Below, piece after piece: positions 24,447 to 34,082 of a stretch of DNA of 64,000 bases; position 1 is the first letter of the stretch; every line of letters starts with the position of its first letter. The notes under the pieces are model-generated. The model was not told the DNA's origin, ran no database searches, and saw only the letters and a program-made list of their open reading frames with translations. Location: NCBI GenBank assembly GCA_903835235.1, contig CAILMF010000081.1:1-64000 (forward strand), written 5' to 3'. This stretch comes from an uncultured Rhodospirillales bacterium (GTDB lineage Bacteria > Pseudomonadota > Alphaproteobacteria > Acetobacterales > Acetobacteraceae). The translations under genes and the position numbers were made by a program.

Positions 24447-25673
24447 TCAGCCGGCTTCGACCACAACCGCTGCGGCGCGCAGCCGTTCCAGCGCGGCATC
24501 GCCCAGCAGCGGGCCGAGGATTTCCGCGTTGTGTTCCCCCAGCTTCGGCGCCGGGCGGGCCAGGATGCCAGGGGTGCCGGAGAGGCGAGGCACTGCGCCA
24601 TGCATGGGCAGCCAGCCGCCGGGCATCTCGTCGTCCGGCACTTCTATCAGGCTTTCGTGCTGCACCAGGTAGGGGTCACCGTCCAACTGCTCGGCTTCCA
24701 TGATCGGGCCGATGGTGACGCCGGCTTTATCGAAGTGCGCCAGGTTGGTGGCCAGGTCTCGCTCTCGGATATAGCCGGCGATGACCTCGTCCAACTCCAC
24801 GCCGTTCTCCACCCGCCGCTGGTTGGTGGCGAAGCGGGGGTCGCTGATCATGTCCTCCCGCCCGATGCTGCGGAACAGCTTCTCGGTCATGCCCTGGGTG
24901 CTGGCGCTGAGGCAGACCCACTTGCCGTCGCTGGTCTGGTAGGCGTTGCGCGGCGCGGCGTTGGTGCTGCGGCTGCCGGTGCGCGGTTTTCTCTTTTGCG
25001 TCAGGCGCCAATTGGCGACCTGCGGTTCCAGCATGGTGAACAGCGGGTCGAACAACGAAAGGTCGATGACCTGGCCAGGCCCGCCGCGCTCCGCCACGCG
25101 CAGCGCGATCATGGCGGCGGAGGCGCCGTAGAGGCCGGCATAGCCATCCGCCATGTACATCGGCGGCAGGACGGGCTCGCGGTCCTCGAAGCCGCAGGTG
25201 GCGGCGTAGCCGGCATAGCCTTCTATGAGCGTGCCGAAGCCGGGCTTGTGGCGGTACGGCCCGGTCTGGCCCCAGCCTGAGACGCGGACGATGACAAGGC
25301 GTGGGTTGATGGCGTGCAGCTCATCCGGGCCGAGGCCCATCTGTTCCAGCACGCCGGCGCGAAAACTCTCGACGAAGATCGCGGCGGTGGCGACCAGTTG
25401 CTTGACCACCGCGATGGCCTCGGGGTCGCGCAGCTTCAGGGCCACGGACTTCTTGTTGCGGCTGAGTGTCTTCCAGGCGGTGCTGATGCCGTTGATGCGC
25501 CAGGCGCGCAGCGTGTCGCCCTCGGGCGGCTCCACCTTCACCACCTCGGCGCCGTGGTCGGCCAAAACCTTGGTCAGGATATTGCCGGCGACGAGGCGGG
25601 AGAGATCGACCACGCGCACGCCGTCCAGCGCGCCGGTGGCATGGGGGTCGAAGGTCTTGCGTTCCGGGGTCAT
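24447..25673 (-). CDS. CaiB/BaiF-type (family III) CoA-transferase
   Basis: A 408-residue family III CoA-transferase that moves CoA between organic acids. Markers are VVDLSRLVAGNILTKVLADHGAEVVKVEPP, the catalytic Asp176 (MYMADGYAGLYG), GQVIDLSLFDPL and the SRNKKSVALKL segment. The start is in an ATGA overlap with the upstream Bug receptor, so receptor and enzyme are co-translated. This suggests the receptor binds an organic acid that the transferase activates. The acid itself cannot be named. Confidence 0.92.
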   Translation of the reverse strand: MTPERKTFDPHATGALDGVRVVDLSRLVAGNILTKVLADHGAEVVKVEPPEGDTLRAWRINGISTAWKTLSRNKKSVALKLRDPEAIAVVKQLVATAAIFVESFRAGVLEQMGLGPDELHAINPRLVIVRVSGWGQTGPYRHKPGFGTLIEGYAGYAATCGFEDREPVLPPMYMADGYAGLYGASAAMIALRVAERGGPGQVIDLSLFDPLFTMLEPQVANWRLTQKRKPRTGSRSTNAAPRNAYQTSDGKWVCLSASTQGMTEKLFRSIGREDMISDPRFATNQRRVENGVELDEVIAGYIRERDLATNLAHFDKAGVTIGPIMEAEQLDGDPYLVQHESLIEVPDDEMPGGWLPMHGAVPRLSGTPGILARPAPKLGEHNAEILGPLLGDAALERLRAAAVVVEAG

Positions 25674-26638
25674 TCGGCGCGGATGTTGGCAGCGGTCTTG
25701 ACCTGGCGCCAGCGTTCCAGGTCGGCATGCAGCACGCGCTGGAACTCGGCGAAGGGGGCGCTGGCGGGCTTGGCGCCTTCCGCGTCGTAGATGCGCGCCA
25801 GGTTGGCGTCGGCCACGGCTTCGTTGCAGGCCTGGTGGATGGTGCGGCGCAGCGCTTCCGGCACGCCCTTCGGCGTCAGCAGGCCCCACCAGATGGCGAC
25901 CTCGTAGTCCACGCCCTGCTGCTTCACGGTGGTCACCGGCGTCACGCCGGGCGGCAGCTCGCCGCCTGCCGCCGTGGCGGCGATGCAGCGGACGCGGCCT
26001 TCGCGGATGGCGGCGTTGGCGCTGGCGACGGTGGTGATCATCAGCTTGATGTTGCCGGCCATCAGATCCGTCACCGCCGGCGCGGTGCCGCGATAGGGGA
26101 TGTGGTTCATCCGGATGCCCGCGGCCAGGCAGAAGTATTCGGTGATGAAGTGGTTGATGCCGCCGGCGCCCGAGGTGCCGTAGTCCACGCTGCCCGGTTG
26201 TTCCTTGCTCAGCTTCACCAGCGCCGGCACGTCCTGCGCGGCGAAGCCAGGGTTCACCATCAGGAAGAAGGGCGCGCGGGCCAGCAGGGCCACGGCGTCG
26301 AAGCTGCCCTCGGCGTCCCAGCTGGTTTTCTGCAACACGGCGCTGGTGGGGAAGCTGCTGGACGTCACCATCAGCGTGTAGCCATCGGCCGGCGCCTGCG
26401 CGACCGTGCCGGCGCCGATGCTGCCACCGGCGCCGCCGCGATTCTCGATGACGAAGGGTTGGCCGAGGCGCTGGGTCAGGCGTTCCGCCAGCGGCCGGGC
26501 AATGGTGTCGTTGGACCCGCCGGGCGGGAAGGGCACGACGATGCGGACGGGGCGATTGGGCCAGGCGGCTTGCGCGCTGGCCAGGGCGGGGGCGGCGAGC
26601 GCCCCGAGCAGGATGCGGCGGGTTGTTGTGTTCGGCAT
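25670..26638 (-). CDS. Bug/TctC-type periplasmic solute receptor (2)
   Basis: A 322-residue orphan receptor. Signal peptide MPNTTTRRILLGALAAPALASAQ precedes the canonical WPNRPVRIVVPFPPGGSNDTIARPLAE; ENRGGAGGSIG, DGYTLMVTS, HIPYRGTAPAVTDL and GLLTPKGVPE follow. The ATG at 26638 is chosen because it starts the signal peptide directly and follows a GGGGG tract. It is coupled by overlap to a family III CoA-transferase. No TctA/TctB genes nearby. Confidence 0.91.
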   Translation of the reverse strand: MPNTTTRRILLGALAAPALASAQAAWPNRPVRIVVPFPPGGSNDTIARPLAERLTQRLGQPFVIENRGGAGGSIGAGTVAQAPADGYTLMVTSSSFPTSAVLQKTSWDAEGSFDAVALLARAPFFLMVNPGFAAQDVPALVKLSKEQPGSVDYGTSGAGGINHFITEYFCLAAGIRMNHIPYRGTAPAVTDLMAGNIKLMITTVASANAAIREGRVRCIAATAAGGELPPGVTPVTTVKQQGVDYEVAIWWGLLTPKGVPEALRRTIHQACNEAVADANLARIYDAEGAKPASAPFAEFQRVLHADLERWRQVKTAANIRAE

Positions 26639-26652
26639 GGCCCCCACCCTAG

Positions 26653-26677
26653 CCCTCCCCCGCGCGGCGGGGGAGGG
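26653..26677. terminator. GC-rich stem-loop downstream of glcB
   Basis: CCCTCCCCCGC pairs with GCGGGGGAGGG (11 bp) around GCG. It lies after glcB and in the 5' region of the Bug receptor gene. There is no T-run; it may attenuate read-through or stabilise mRNA ends. Confidence 0.5.
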
Positions 26678-26686
26678 GACCGTTGT

Positions 26687-26764
26687 TCAGCCGCGCGCCT
26701 TGGCTTCGAACCTTAGCCGCGCGCCTTGGCCTCAACCCTTAACCGCGCGCCTTCGCCTCGCGAC
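26687..26764 (-). repeat. 26-bp tandem triplication of the glcB 3' end
   Basis: Three copies begin at 26687, 26713 and 26739 (+ strand), each carrying CCGCGCGCCTT after a stop-codon complement. The copy at 26739 is the true glcB end (EAKARG-stop). Because 26 is not a multiple of 3, the stop codons fall in three different frames. Confidence 0.92.
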
Positions 26765-28904
26765 GCCGCGCGGTCAGGATGAACTCGGTATAGCCATTCG
26801 GCTGCGTGGTGCCCTGCAGCACCAGCTCGCAGGCGCCCTTGAAGGCCGGGCCGTCGAAGCCCGGGGCCATCGGCGTGTACAGCGGGTCGCCGGCGTTCTG
26901 CTTGTCCACCACCGCCGCCATGCGCTTCATCGTCTCCATCACCTGCGCTTCCGTGCAGATGCCGTGGCGCAGCCAGTTGGCGATGTGCTGGGCGGAAATG
27001 CGCAGCGTCGCGCGGTCCTCCATCAGCCCGACATTGTTGATGTCCGGCACCTTGGAGCAACCGACGCCCTGGTCCACCCAGCGGACGACATAGCCCAGGA
27101 TGCCCTGGGCGTTGTTGTCCAGCTCGGCCTGCACATCGGCCGGCGACCAGTTGGTGTTTTCCGCAAGTGGCACGGTCAGGATGGCATCCAGCGACGCGCG
27201 GGTGCCGCCCTTCTGCAATTCGTCCTGGCGGGCGCTGACGTTGACCTGGTGGTAGTGCAGCGCGTGCAGCGTGGCGGCGGTGGGGCTGGGCACCCAGGCG
27301 GTGTTGGCACCGGCCTTCGGGTGGCCGACCTTCTGCTCCAGCATCTTCGCCATCTCGTCCGGCGCGGCCCACATGCCCTTGCCGATCTGCGCGCGGCCGC
27401 GCAGGCCGCAGGCCAGGCCGACATCGACGTTGTTATCCTCGTAGTGCTTGATCCAGGCGGTGCCGCGCATGTCGTTCTTGCGGATCATCGCGCCGGCTTC
27501 CATGGAGGTATGGATCTCGTCGCCGGTGCGGTCGAGGAAGCCGGTGTTGATGAAGGCGACGCGGCGGGCGGCGGCGCGGATGCACTCGCCCAGGTTCACC
27601 GTGGTGCGGCGCTCCTCATCCATGATGCCCATCTTCAGCGTGTCGCGGGCAATGCCGAAGGCGTCTTCCACGGCCGCGAACAGGTCATTGGCCCAGGAGA
27701 CTTCCTCCGGCCCGTGCATCTTCGGCTTCACGATATAGACGCTGCCGGCGCGGCTGTTCAGCTTCTTGCCGCGGATGTCGTGCAGCGCGATGGCCACCGT
27801 GCACATCGCGTCCAGGATGGTCTCCGGCGTCTCCTGACCGTTCAGCGTCACCACGTCGGTCATCATGTGGTGGCCGACATTGCGGATCAGCATCAGCGAG
27901 CGGCCGGCGAGCCAGCGCAGCCCGGTGCCTTCCGGCTTGGTGTAGCTGCGGTCCGGGTTCAGCTTGCGGACCAGCGTGCTGCCGCCCTTCTCGAAGCTGG
28001 CTTCCAGCGTGCCGTTCATCAGGCCCAGCCAGTTGCGATAGACCAGCACCTTGTCTTCCGCATCCACCGCCGCGACGCTGTCTTCCGCGTCCTGAATGGT
28101 GGTCAGCGCGCTTTCCATCACCAGGTCGCTGATGCCGGCGGCATCGGTCTTGCCGATGGCGTGGGTGCGATCCACGCGCAGTTCCATGTGCATGCCGTTA
28201 TGCACGAACAGCAGCGTGCCCGGCGCGCTGGCCTCGCCATTGTAGCCGCGGAACTGCGCGGGGTCCTTCAGGCCGACGGTGCTGCCGTTCAGCAGCGTGA
28301 CGGCCAGGGCGCCGCCGACCACGGCGTAGCCGCGGGCGTCCTTGTGGCTGGCGCCGGCCAGCGGCACGGCGTCGTCCAGCACCCCTCGTGCAAAGGCGAT
28401 GACCTTCTCGCCGCGCTTCGGGTTGTAGCCACGGCCGCGCTCGGCGCCGTCGGTCTCCGGAATGGCGTCGGTGCCGTAGAGCGCGTCGTACAGGCTGCCC
28501 CAGCGGGCATTGGCGGCGTTCAGCGCGTAGCGGGCGTTGCTGGTCGGCACCACCAGCTGCGGGCCGGCCATGCTGGCGATCTCGGGGTCGACATTCTGCG
28601 TGGCAACGCTGAAGGCCGGGCCCTGCGGCACCAGGTAGCCGATCTGCTTCAGCATGGCGGTATAGGCGGCCTGGTCCACCGGGCGGGCCGGGTTGGCGCG
28701 GTGCCAGGCGTCGATCTTGGCCTGCAGCTCATCCCGCTTGGCCAGCAGCGCGGCGTTGCGCGGGCCGAGCTGGCCCAGAATGGCGGCGTAGCTGGCCCAG
28801 AAGGCGGCGGGCTCGATGCCGGTGCCGGGCAGGGCTTCCTGCGCCATGAAGTCGTGCAGCGGCCGGGCCACCTTCAGGCCAGCAATCTCAACCATATCCT
28901 GCAC
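26739..28904 (-). CDS. glcB: Malate synthase G
   Basis: A 721-residue monomeric malate synthase that condenses glyoxylate with acetyl-CoA in the glyoxylate/glycolate pathway. Length and motifs fit Glc[58 protein letters not shown], and the C-terminal [21 protein letters not shown] at 28904 is preceded by GGGAGA at good spacing; the ATG at 28895 is an alternative. A GntR/FCD regulator gene diverges from it across a 263-bp region rich in inverted repeats, so control by that regulator is likely. The 3' end is triplicated. Confidence 0.96.
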   Translation of the reverse strand: MQDMVEIAGLKVARPLHDFMAQEALPGTGIEPAAFWASYAAILGQLGPRNAALLAKRDELQAKIDAWHRANPARPVDQAAYTAMLKQIGYLVPQGPAFSVATQNVDPEIASMAGPQLVVPTSNARYALNAANARWGSLYDALYGTDAIPETDGAERGRGYNPKRGEKVIAFARGVLDDAVPLAGASHKDARGYAVVGGALAVTLLNGSTVGLKDPAQFRGYNGEASAPGTLLFVHNGMHMELRVDRTHAIGKTDAAGISDLVMESALTTIQDAEDSVAAVDAEDKVLVYRNWLGLMNGTLEASFEKGGSTLVRKLNPDRSYTKPEGTGLRWLAGRSLMLIRNVGHHMMTDVVTLNGQETPETILDAMCTVAIALHDIRGKKLNSRAGSVYIVKPKMHGPEEVSWANDLFAAVEDAFGIARDTLKMGIMDEERRTTVNLGECIRAAARRVAFINTGFLDRTGDEIHTSMEAGAMIRKNDMRGTAWIKHYEDNNVDVGLACGLRGRAQIGKGMWAAPDEMAKMLEQKVGHPKAGANTAWVPSPTAATLHALHYHQVNVSARQDELQKGGTRASLDAILTVPLAENTNWSPADVQAELDNNAQGILGYVVRWVDQGVGCSKVPDINNVGLMEDRATLRISAQHIANWLRHGICTEAQVMETMKRMAAVVDKQNAGDPLYTPMAPGFDGPAFKGACELVLQGTTQPNGYTEFILTARRREAKARG

Positions 28905-29019
28905 CGCGTCTCTCCCAACCTATTGCGGGCCCGACCAGGGCCAATGCCTGGGCGGTAACTAGGCGGCAATGCGGCGGCGGGGAAGGGGGCTCGGCGGCGC
29001 TGCCCGTCGCCAGCCGATG

Positions 29020-29127
29020 CTGTTACGGAACAGTGTAGCTTCTGGCACACAGGTGTGCCCTATTGTAACGAGCTCTCGAACTCGCGAGCGACGGGGCTTT
29101 ATAAACCAGCAGATTGAATTTAGTCTG
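29020..29127. promoter_or_regulatory. Cluster of inverted repeats between glcB and gntR-type gene
   Basis: Three dyads are visible: CTGTT-ACGG-AACAG at 29020-29033; GGCACAC-AG-GTGTGCC at 29044-29059 (perfect 7-bp arms); and, less striking, GCAGA...TCTGC at about 29108-29127. They lie in the shared divergent promoter region, which is less GC-rich than the genes. They are candidate operators for the adjacent GntR-family regulator. Confidence 0.5.
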
Positions 29128-29167
29128 CCGATCTTTCCCCCCCCTCCCTTGAAGGGAACCCCCCAGC

Positions 29168-29917
29168 GTGGCTCTACGAGAGCACCGGACGCGGCTTGCA
29201 GCCGGTGGCGAGGTCGGACCGGCTTTGGTCGAACCGCGACGGTTGCTGCCCGTGCAGCCCCGGACGATGGTCGAACAGGCGGCCGAGGCCATTGTCGGCG
29301 CTGCGGCCCGTGGCGTCTTCCTGCCGGGCGACCGCCTCGTGGAAGCCGAAATTGCCCGCGACCTCGGCATTTCCCGCGTGCCGGTTCGGGAAGCCCTGCG
29401 CCTGCTGGAAAGCCAGGGCATCGTGGTCAGCACGCCCTACAAGGGCATGCGGCTGATGCAGGTTTCCAACGCCAGCGTGGCGGAGGTGATGCGCGTGCGC
29501 CTGGCGCTGGAGACCCTGGCGGTGCAGGAAGCGCTGCGCCGCCCGGGTGGGGCGGAGCGGTTCGGCGGGTTGCGGCGCTTCGCCGATGCCTATGCCCAGG
29601 CGCAGGAAACCGGCGACCCCGCGGCGGTGGTGGCGGCCGAGGAAGCCTTTCATGGCGAGCTGTGCCGCTGTTCCGGCAATGCACCGCTGGCGGCGGTGTG
29701 GAACAGCCTGGCACGGCAACTCGCGGTGGTCTGGGGCCTGGGGCAGAACGGCCGGCGCCTGAGCGAGTCGGTTGCCGAGCATGACGGCCTGATTGCCGCG
29801 CTGGAGCGCGGCGACCTGAAGGCGGCGACCGCGCTGCTGACGGCGCATATCAACTGGCACATGGGCTTCGACTTCGAGGCCGCGTTGGACCAGCGGCGGC
29901 GCCAGCCCGGCGGCTGA
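29168..29917 (+). CDS. GntR-family (FadR/FCD) transcriptional regulator
   Basis: A 249-residue regulator. The N-terminal winged helix-turn-helix spans about 34-100 (FLPGDRLVEAEIARDLGISRVPVREALRLLESQG, then TPYKGMRL). The all-helical FCD ligand domain (~110-235) carries the metal-binding pattern EAFHGELCRCSGN, ESVAEHDGLIAALERGD and AHINWHMGFDF. The GTG at 29168 follows AAGGGAA; an internal ATG at residue 34 would remove only a non-conserved arm. It diverges from glcB and probably regulates it in response to an organic acid. Confidence 0.88.
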   Translation: MALREHRTRLAAGGEVGPALVEPRRLLPVQPRTMVEQAAEAIVGAAARGVFLPGDRLVEAEIARDLGISRVPVREALRLLESQGIVVSTPYKGMRLMQVSNASVAEVMRVRLALETLAVQEALRRPGGAERFGGLRRFADAYAQAQETGDPAAVVAAEEAFHGELCRCSGNAPLAAVWNSLARQLAVVWGLGQNGRRLSESVAEHDGLIAALERGDLKAATALLTAHINWHMGFDFEAALDQRRRQPGG

Positions 29918-29940
29918 GGCCTGGCGGCGCCGGCGCATGC

Positions 29941-29968
29941 CCCCAAGGGGATTGCCCCAAGGGGATTG
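29941..29968 (+). repeat. 14-bp tandem repeat (two copies)
   Basis: CCCCAAGGGGATTG is repeated exactly, back to back, in the 104-bp gap between the GntR gene and the gamma-glutamyltransferase gene. Each unit contains the palindrome CCCCAAGGGG. Confidence 0.85.
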
Positions 29969-30021
29969 CCTAAGCCGCGCACTGGCGGGACCATGCGGGC
30001 AACCGCAGGGAAGCGCCGCCA

Positions 30022-31593
30022 ATGACCTATACGCCCACCCCCCACATCACCCAGAACTGGACCCTGGCCAAGCCGGCGGCGCGCGGCCGGGGCGGCATGG
30101 TCGTCTCCCAGGTCAAGGTCGCGGCCGAAGCCGGGGCCAGCATGCTTGCGGCCGGCGGCACCGCGGCCGATGCGGCGGTGGCCACCGCCTTCGCGCTGGC
30201 GGCGATAGAGCCGTGGAATTGCGGGCTGGGCGGCATCGGCTTTGCCCAGGTGGCCGGCGGCGCCAGCCCGGGCGAGACCTTCGACTTCGGCCCGGTCTCC
30301 CCGGCGGGGTTGGACCCCAGCGCCTACCCGATGACCGGCCGCATGAAGATGGACCTGTTCCCCTGGCCGGAGGTGGAGGGCGACCGCAACGTGCATGGGC
30401 CGATGTCGGCGCTGATCCCCTCCGCCGTCGCCGGCTATGCGCTGCTGCACCAGCGCCATGGCCGGCTGCCGTGGAAGGATGTGCTGGCGCCGGCGGTGGC
30501 GCTGGCCAAGCGCGGCCTGCCGCAGGACTGGTACACCACGCTGAAGGTCGCGGCCTCGGCCAGCGTGCTGCGGCTGTACCCCGAGAGCGCGCGGATCTAC
30601 CTGCCCAATGGCCTGCCGCCGGTGGCGCCCTACCAGGGCAGCACCGGCTTCTTCACCCAAGGAGCACTGCCGGCCACGCTGGAGCGGCTGCAGCAGGCGG
30701 GGTGGCAGGACTTCTACCAGGGCGAGATTGCCGCCGCTGTTGCCGCCGACATGAAGGAGATGGGCGGTTTCGTTTCGGCCGCCGACCTGGCGGCGTGCCA
30801 GGCCCGGGTGCTGCCGGCGGTGCGGGCGCCCTGGCGCGGGCGGACGCTGCTGCTGAGCAATGGGCTGACCGCGACGCCGACCTATCGGGACGTGATGCGG
30901 CGGATGGAAGGCGCCGATGTCGCCGGCACGCCCTCGGCCGCCTGGTATGCGCAGCTGGCCGCCAGCATGAAGGCCGCCTATGCCGACCGGCTGGAAGGGT
31001 TGGGCGAGGCCGAGAACCCCAGCGCCGACAGCTGCACCACCCACCTGACCGTCTGCGACAAGGACGGCATGATGGTGGCGATGACGACGACGCTGCTTTC
31101 CTCCATGGGCAGCCGCGTGGTGCTGCCGAAGTCCGGCGTGCTGATGAACAACGGCGTCATGTGGTTCGACCCGCGGCCGGGCACGCCGAATGCCATCGCC
31201 CCGCGCAAGCGGCCGCTGACCAACATGAGCCCGATCATCGCGCTGGATGCGGATGGCCGGCCGGAGCTGGCCTGTGGTGCTTCCGGCGGCCGGCGGATCA
31301 TGGCGGCGGTGTTCCAGCTGCTCAGCTTCGTCGCCGATTTCGGCATGGACCCCGAGGTGGCGGCGCATCACCCGCGCATCGATGTCAGCGGGCCGGAGCA
31401 TGTCTCGGCCGACCGGAAACTGCCCGAGCCGGTGCTGGCGGCGTTGCGCGCGCAGGGGCCGCTGGACGAAGTCGACCACGGCGTCATCCCGATCAACTTC
31501 GCCTGCCCGAACATCATCCGGCGCAGCGCGGATGGCAGCGTGGTCGGCGTTTCCGACCTGGCTTCGCCGTGGAGCGGCGCGGTCGCGGGCTGA
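30022..31593 (+). CDS. Gamma-glutamyltransferase family protein
   Basis: A 523-residue N-terminal nucleophile hydrolase related to GGT. The processing site and nucleophile Thr339 lie in DSCTTHLTVCDKDGMMVAMTTTL, followed by NNGVMWFDPRPG and the substrate-binding SPIIALD and ACGASGGRRI. The N-terminal half has GGMVVSQ and AGGTAADAAVATAFALAAIEPWNCGLGG. No signal peptide is evident, unlike classical periplasmic GGT, so it may be a cytosolic GGT-like acylase or amidase. SD-like GGGAAG precedes the ATG. Confidence 0.9.
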   Translation: MTYTPTPHITQNWTLAKPAARGRGGMVVSQVKVAAEAGASMLAAGGTAADAAVATAFALAAIEPWNCGLGGIGFAQVAGGASPGETFDFGPVSPAGLDPSAYPMTGRMKMDLFPWPEVEGDRNVHGPMSALIPSAVAGYALLHQRHGRLPWKDVLAPAVALAKRGLPQDWYTTLKVAASASVLRLYPESARIYLPNGLPPVAPYQGSTGFFTQGALPATLERLQQAGWQDFYQGEIAAAVAADMKEMGGFVSAADLAACQARVLPAVRAPWRGRTLLLSNGLTATPTYRDVMRRMEGADVAGTPSAAWYAQLAASMKAAYADRLEGLGEAENPSADSCTTHLTVCDKDGMMVAMTTTLLSSMGSRVVLPKSGVLMNNGVMWFDPRPGTPNAIAPRKRPLTNMSPIIALDADGRPELACGASGGRRIMAAVFQLLSFVADFGMDPEVAAHHPRIDVSGPEHVSADRKLPEPVLAALRAQGPLDEVDHGVIPINFACPNIIRRSADGSVVGVSDLASPWSGAVAG

Positions 31594-31601
31594 TCGACGG
31601 G

Positions 31602-31635
31602 ATGCCGGCTGCGGCGATGCCGCCGTAGCCGGCAT
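31602..31635 (+). terminator. Stem-loop downstream of the GGT-family gene
   Basis: ATGCCGGCTGCGGCG and CGCCGTAGCCGGCAT form a 15-bp stem with one G-T pair and an ATGC loop, followed by an AT-rich stretch. Likely a transcription end for the upstream gene. Confidence 0.6.
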
Positions 31636-31668
31636 GGCTTAAATATTCAAGCCCATTCACGCGCGTTT

Positions 31669-31674
31669 CATAAT
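31669..31674 (+). promoter_or_regulatory. Possible -10 element of the chemoreceptor gene
   Basis: CATAAT at 31669-31674 lies in a locally AT-rich stretch 68 bp upstream of the chemoreceptor ATG. The matching -35 (TTCAAG at 31646-31651, 17-bp spacer) is weak. Confidence 0.3.
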
Positions 31675-31741
31675 TTTCGCCAACAGTCATTCCCGGCATC
31701 CCGCTGGTGGGAGGCAATGTCTCTCAGGATGGGATGACGAC

Positions 31742-33091
31742 ATGGTTGTCAGTCGAGAAATATCGGATCGCCTGGACTTCATTGGCTGGAGTGACCAGAG
31801 CAGTGCCGCGCTGGCGGAGTTCATGCCGGTGCTGCAGCACAACTTGCCTGACATTATGGGAAGCTTCTATCGCCACCTCGGGCGCTTCCCGCAACTGGCG
31901 GCGATGTTCAAGGGCCAGGCCGGCATGGACCGGGCGGGCCAGGCCCAGATGGCCCATTGGACCGCGCTGTTCTCCGGCCGCTTCGACGACGCCTATGTCG
32001 CCTCCGTGCGGCGGATCGGGCTGATGCACAGCCGGATCGGGCTGGAACCGCGCTGGTATGTGGGTGGCTACGGCGTCGTTCTCAGCGAACTCTATGCCCT
32101 GGCGGCGACGCATTACCGCAGCCTGCTGCGGCCGGCCGAGGCAGCAGCAAGGACGGCGCGGCTGATGCAGGCACTGAACCAGGCGGTCATGCTCGACATG
32201 GAGATCGCGATCTCGATCTACATCGAGGAGAACAAGGCCAGCTTCGACCGGCGGATCGGCGACCTGGCCAACCGGTTCGAGGCGGAGTTCGCCACCGTGG
32301 TCAGCGGCATGGCAACCGGCGCCGCCACGCTGAAGGGCACGGCGCAGGCGCTGACCGGTACCGCCGAGGAGACCGCGACTCAGGCCACCGCGGTGGCCGG
32401 CGCGGCCGAGCAGGCCACCGCTGGGGTGCAGACCGTGGCCACCGCGGCGGAGGAACTGACCGCCTCGATCAGCGAGATCTCCCGCCAGGTGACGCAGTCT
32501 TCCCGCACCACGGACCAGGCGGTGGAGAACACCCGGCGGACCGACGCGATCATGCAGGCGCTGGCGAAGGGGGCGGAGCGGATCGGCGACGTGGTCGGGC
32601 TGATCAGCCAGGTGGCGGCGCAGACCAACCTGCTGGCGCTGAACGCGACCATTGAGGCGGCGCGGGCCGGCGATGCCGGCAAGGGCTTCGCGGTGGTGGC
32701 CAGCGAGGTGAAGAACCTGGCGGCGCAGACCACCAAGGCGACCGAAACCATCGGCCAGCAGGTGCATGACCTGCAAGCCGCGACGCGGGAGGCGGTGCTG
32801 GCGATCGGCGGCATCACCCTGACGATCGACGAGATCAACCAGGTGGCGACCGCCATTGCCGCCGCCATCGAGGAACAGGGCGCGGCGACGCAGGAGATTG
32901 CCCGCAGCGTGCAGGATGTGGCGGCCGGCACGCGGGAGGTCAGTGCGCATATCACCGGCGTGGGCCAGGGCGCCAAGGGCACCGGCGAGGCGGCCGTGCT
33001 GGTGCTGCGCGCCGCCGAGCAGCAGGCCAGCCAGGCCGAGGGGCTGCGCGGCGCGGTGGAAGGCTTCCTGGCGGATTTCCGCGCCGCCTGA
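31742..33091 (+). CDS. Globin-coupled chemotaxis sensor (HemAT-like)
   Basis: A 449-residue soluble methyl-accepting protein. The N-terminal protoglobin domain (~10-165) has the family pattern with proximal haem His96 in [20 protein letters not shown]. The C-terminal MCP signalling domain (~205-445) is a long coiled coil, with the kinase-contact hairpin [30 protein letters not shown] near residue 300. No membrane segments are present, so it senses oxygen or another gas in the cytoplasm and signals to CheA/CheW encoded elsewhere. No other chemotaxis genes are adjacent. Confidence 0.93.
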   Translation: MVVSREISDRLDFIGWSDQSSAALAEFMPVLQHNLPDIMGSFYRHLGRFPQLAAMFKGQAGMDRAGQAQMAHWTALFSGRFDDAYVASVRRIGLMHSRIGLEPRWYVGGYGVVLSELYALAATHYRSLLRPAEAAARTARLMQALNQAVMLDMEIAISIYIEENKASFDRRIGDLANRFEAEFATVVSGMATGAATLKGTAQALTGTAEETATQATAVAGAAEQATAGVQTVATAAEELTASISEISRQVTQSSRTTDQAVENTRRTDAIMQALAKGAERIGDVVGLISQVAAQTNLLALNATIEAARAGDAGKGFAVVASEVKNLAAQTTKATETIGQQVHDLQAATREAVLAIGGITLTIDEINQVATAIAAAIEEQGAATQEIARSVQDVAAGTREVSAHITGVGQGAKGTGEAAVLVLRAAEQQASQAEGLRGAVEGFLADFRAA

Positions 33092-33203
33092 CCTTGTTCA
33101 TGCCTGGGGCGCCGGGCAAGCCGGGCTTTGTGCCGGGGCTGGCGCGGAAGCTGCGCGAGCGGCGCGGCGGTGATAGCATTCCGGCGCAACGGAGTGAGCC
33201 GCC

Positions 33204-33989
33204 ATGAAGCAGCCCTTTCCCCTGGAATATGCACCCAAAGGCCTGGTCGGCCTGCTGGTGCCGCCGGCCAATACCACGGTGGAGCCGGAGGCGGCGCTGC
33301 TGCTGCCGCCGGGCCTGGGCTGGGTGGCGGCGCGGCTGATCGGCGATGCCCATCTCAGCGTGGCCGAGCGGATGGTGCAGTACATCGCGGCGCTGGATGC
33401 GACCCTGGCGCAGGTTAACAACGCGCCGGTTACCGCCTTCGCGCTGGCCATCACCGGGGCATCCTATGGCGTCGGCGCGGTGGAGGAGGACCGGCTGGTG
33501 GCGGCGCTGGAGGCGCGGCTGGACGTGCCCTTCATCACCGCCGCACGCTCGGTGCGGGATGCACTGACCCTGCTGGGGGCGAAGCGGCTGGGGCTGGTCT
33601 CGCCCTACCCGGATGACGTGACCGCGGCCAGCGTGGCGTATTGGCAGAGCCGCGGCTTCGAGGTGGTGCGCGTGGCGCGGGTGCCGCTTCCGGAAGATGC
33701 CTTCCACCCGATCTACGCGCTGGGCTCGCGCGAGGCGATGCTGGCGCTGGAGGGGCTGGACGCCACGGGCATCGATGCCGTGGTGTTGCTGGGCACCGGC
33801 ATGCCGACGTTGGGGACCATTGCCAGGCATCCCAGCCATGGCGGCGTGCCGGTGATCTCCTCCATGCTGGCGGTGGCCTGGCGGGTGGCGGAGGCCTGCC
33901 TCAGGCCGGAGGCGCCGAGCGAGGCGGCGCTGCGGGCGATGATCGGCGGCGCGGGCTGGAAGGCGCGGCTCGGCACAGGGCTTGCGTAG
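33204..33989 (+). CDS. Asp/Glu racemase-superfamily protein (maleate isomerase/arylmalonate decarboxylase type)
   Basis: A 261-residue protein of the aspartate/glutamate/hydantoin racemase fold. Family markers are GLLVPPANTTVEPE near the N-terminus, FALAITGASYGVG, the ITAARSVRDALTLLGAKRLGLVSPYPDD region and VVLLGTGMPTL, where maleate isomerases carry their second Cys but this protein has Thr. The usual first Cys position also appears non-Cys, so the chemistry may differ from maleate isomerase. A Bug receptor follows after 93 bp, suggesting a dicarboxylate-type substrate. Confidence 0.78.
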   Translation: MKQPFPLEYAPKGLVGLLVPPANTTVEPEAALLLPPGLGWVAARLIGDAHLSVAERMVQYIAALDATLAQVNNAPVTAFALAITGASYGVGAVEEDRLVAALEARLDVPFITAARSVRDALTLLGAKRLGLVSPYPDDVTAASVAYWQSRGFEVVRVARVPLPEDAFHPIYALGSREAMLALEGLDATGIDAVVLLGTGMPTLGTIARHPSHGGVPVISSMLAVAWRVAEACLRPEAPSEAALRAMIGGAGWKARLGTGLA

Positions 33990-34082
33990 CCGGAGCCAGT
34001 CCGGCCGGTGCCGGCGGCCGGCCTTGGGGTTGCTCAGGGAATAGGCAGCCGGGCCGGTCTTCTGGTGAAGGAACTGCCTGAC

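Noticed and set aside
31646-31674. Sigma-28 type flagellar promoter before the chemoreceptor
   Set aside because: The TAAA/GCCGATAA pattern is not matched; only a weak sigma-70-like -10 is visible.
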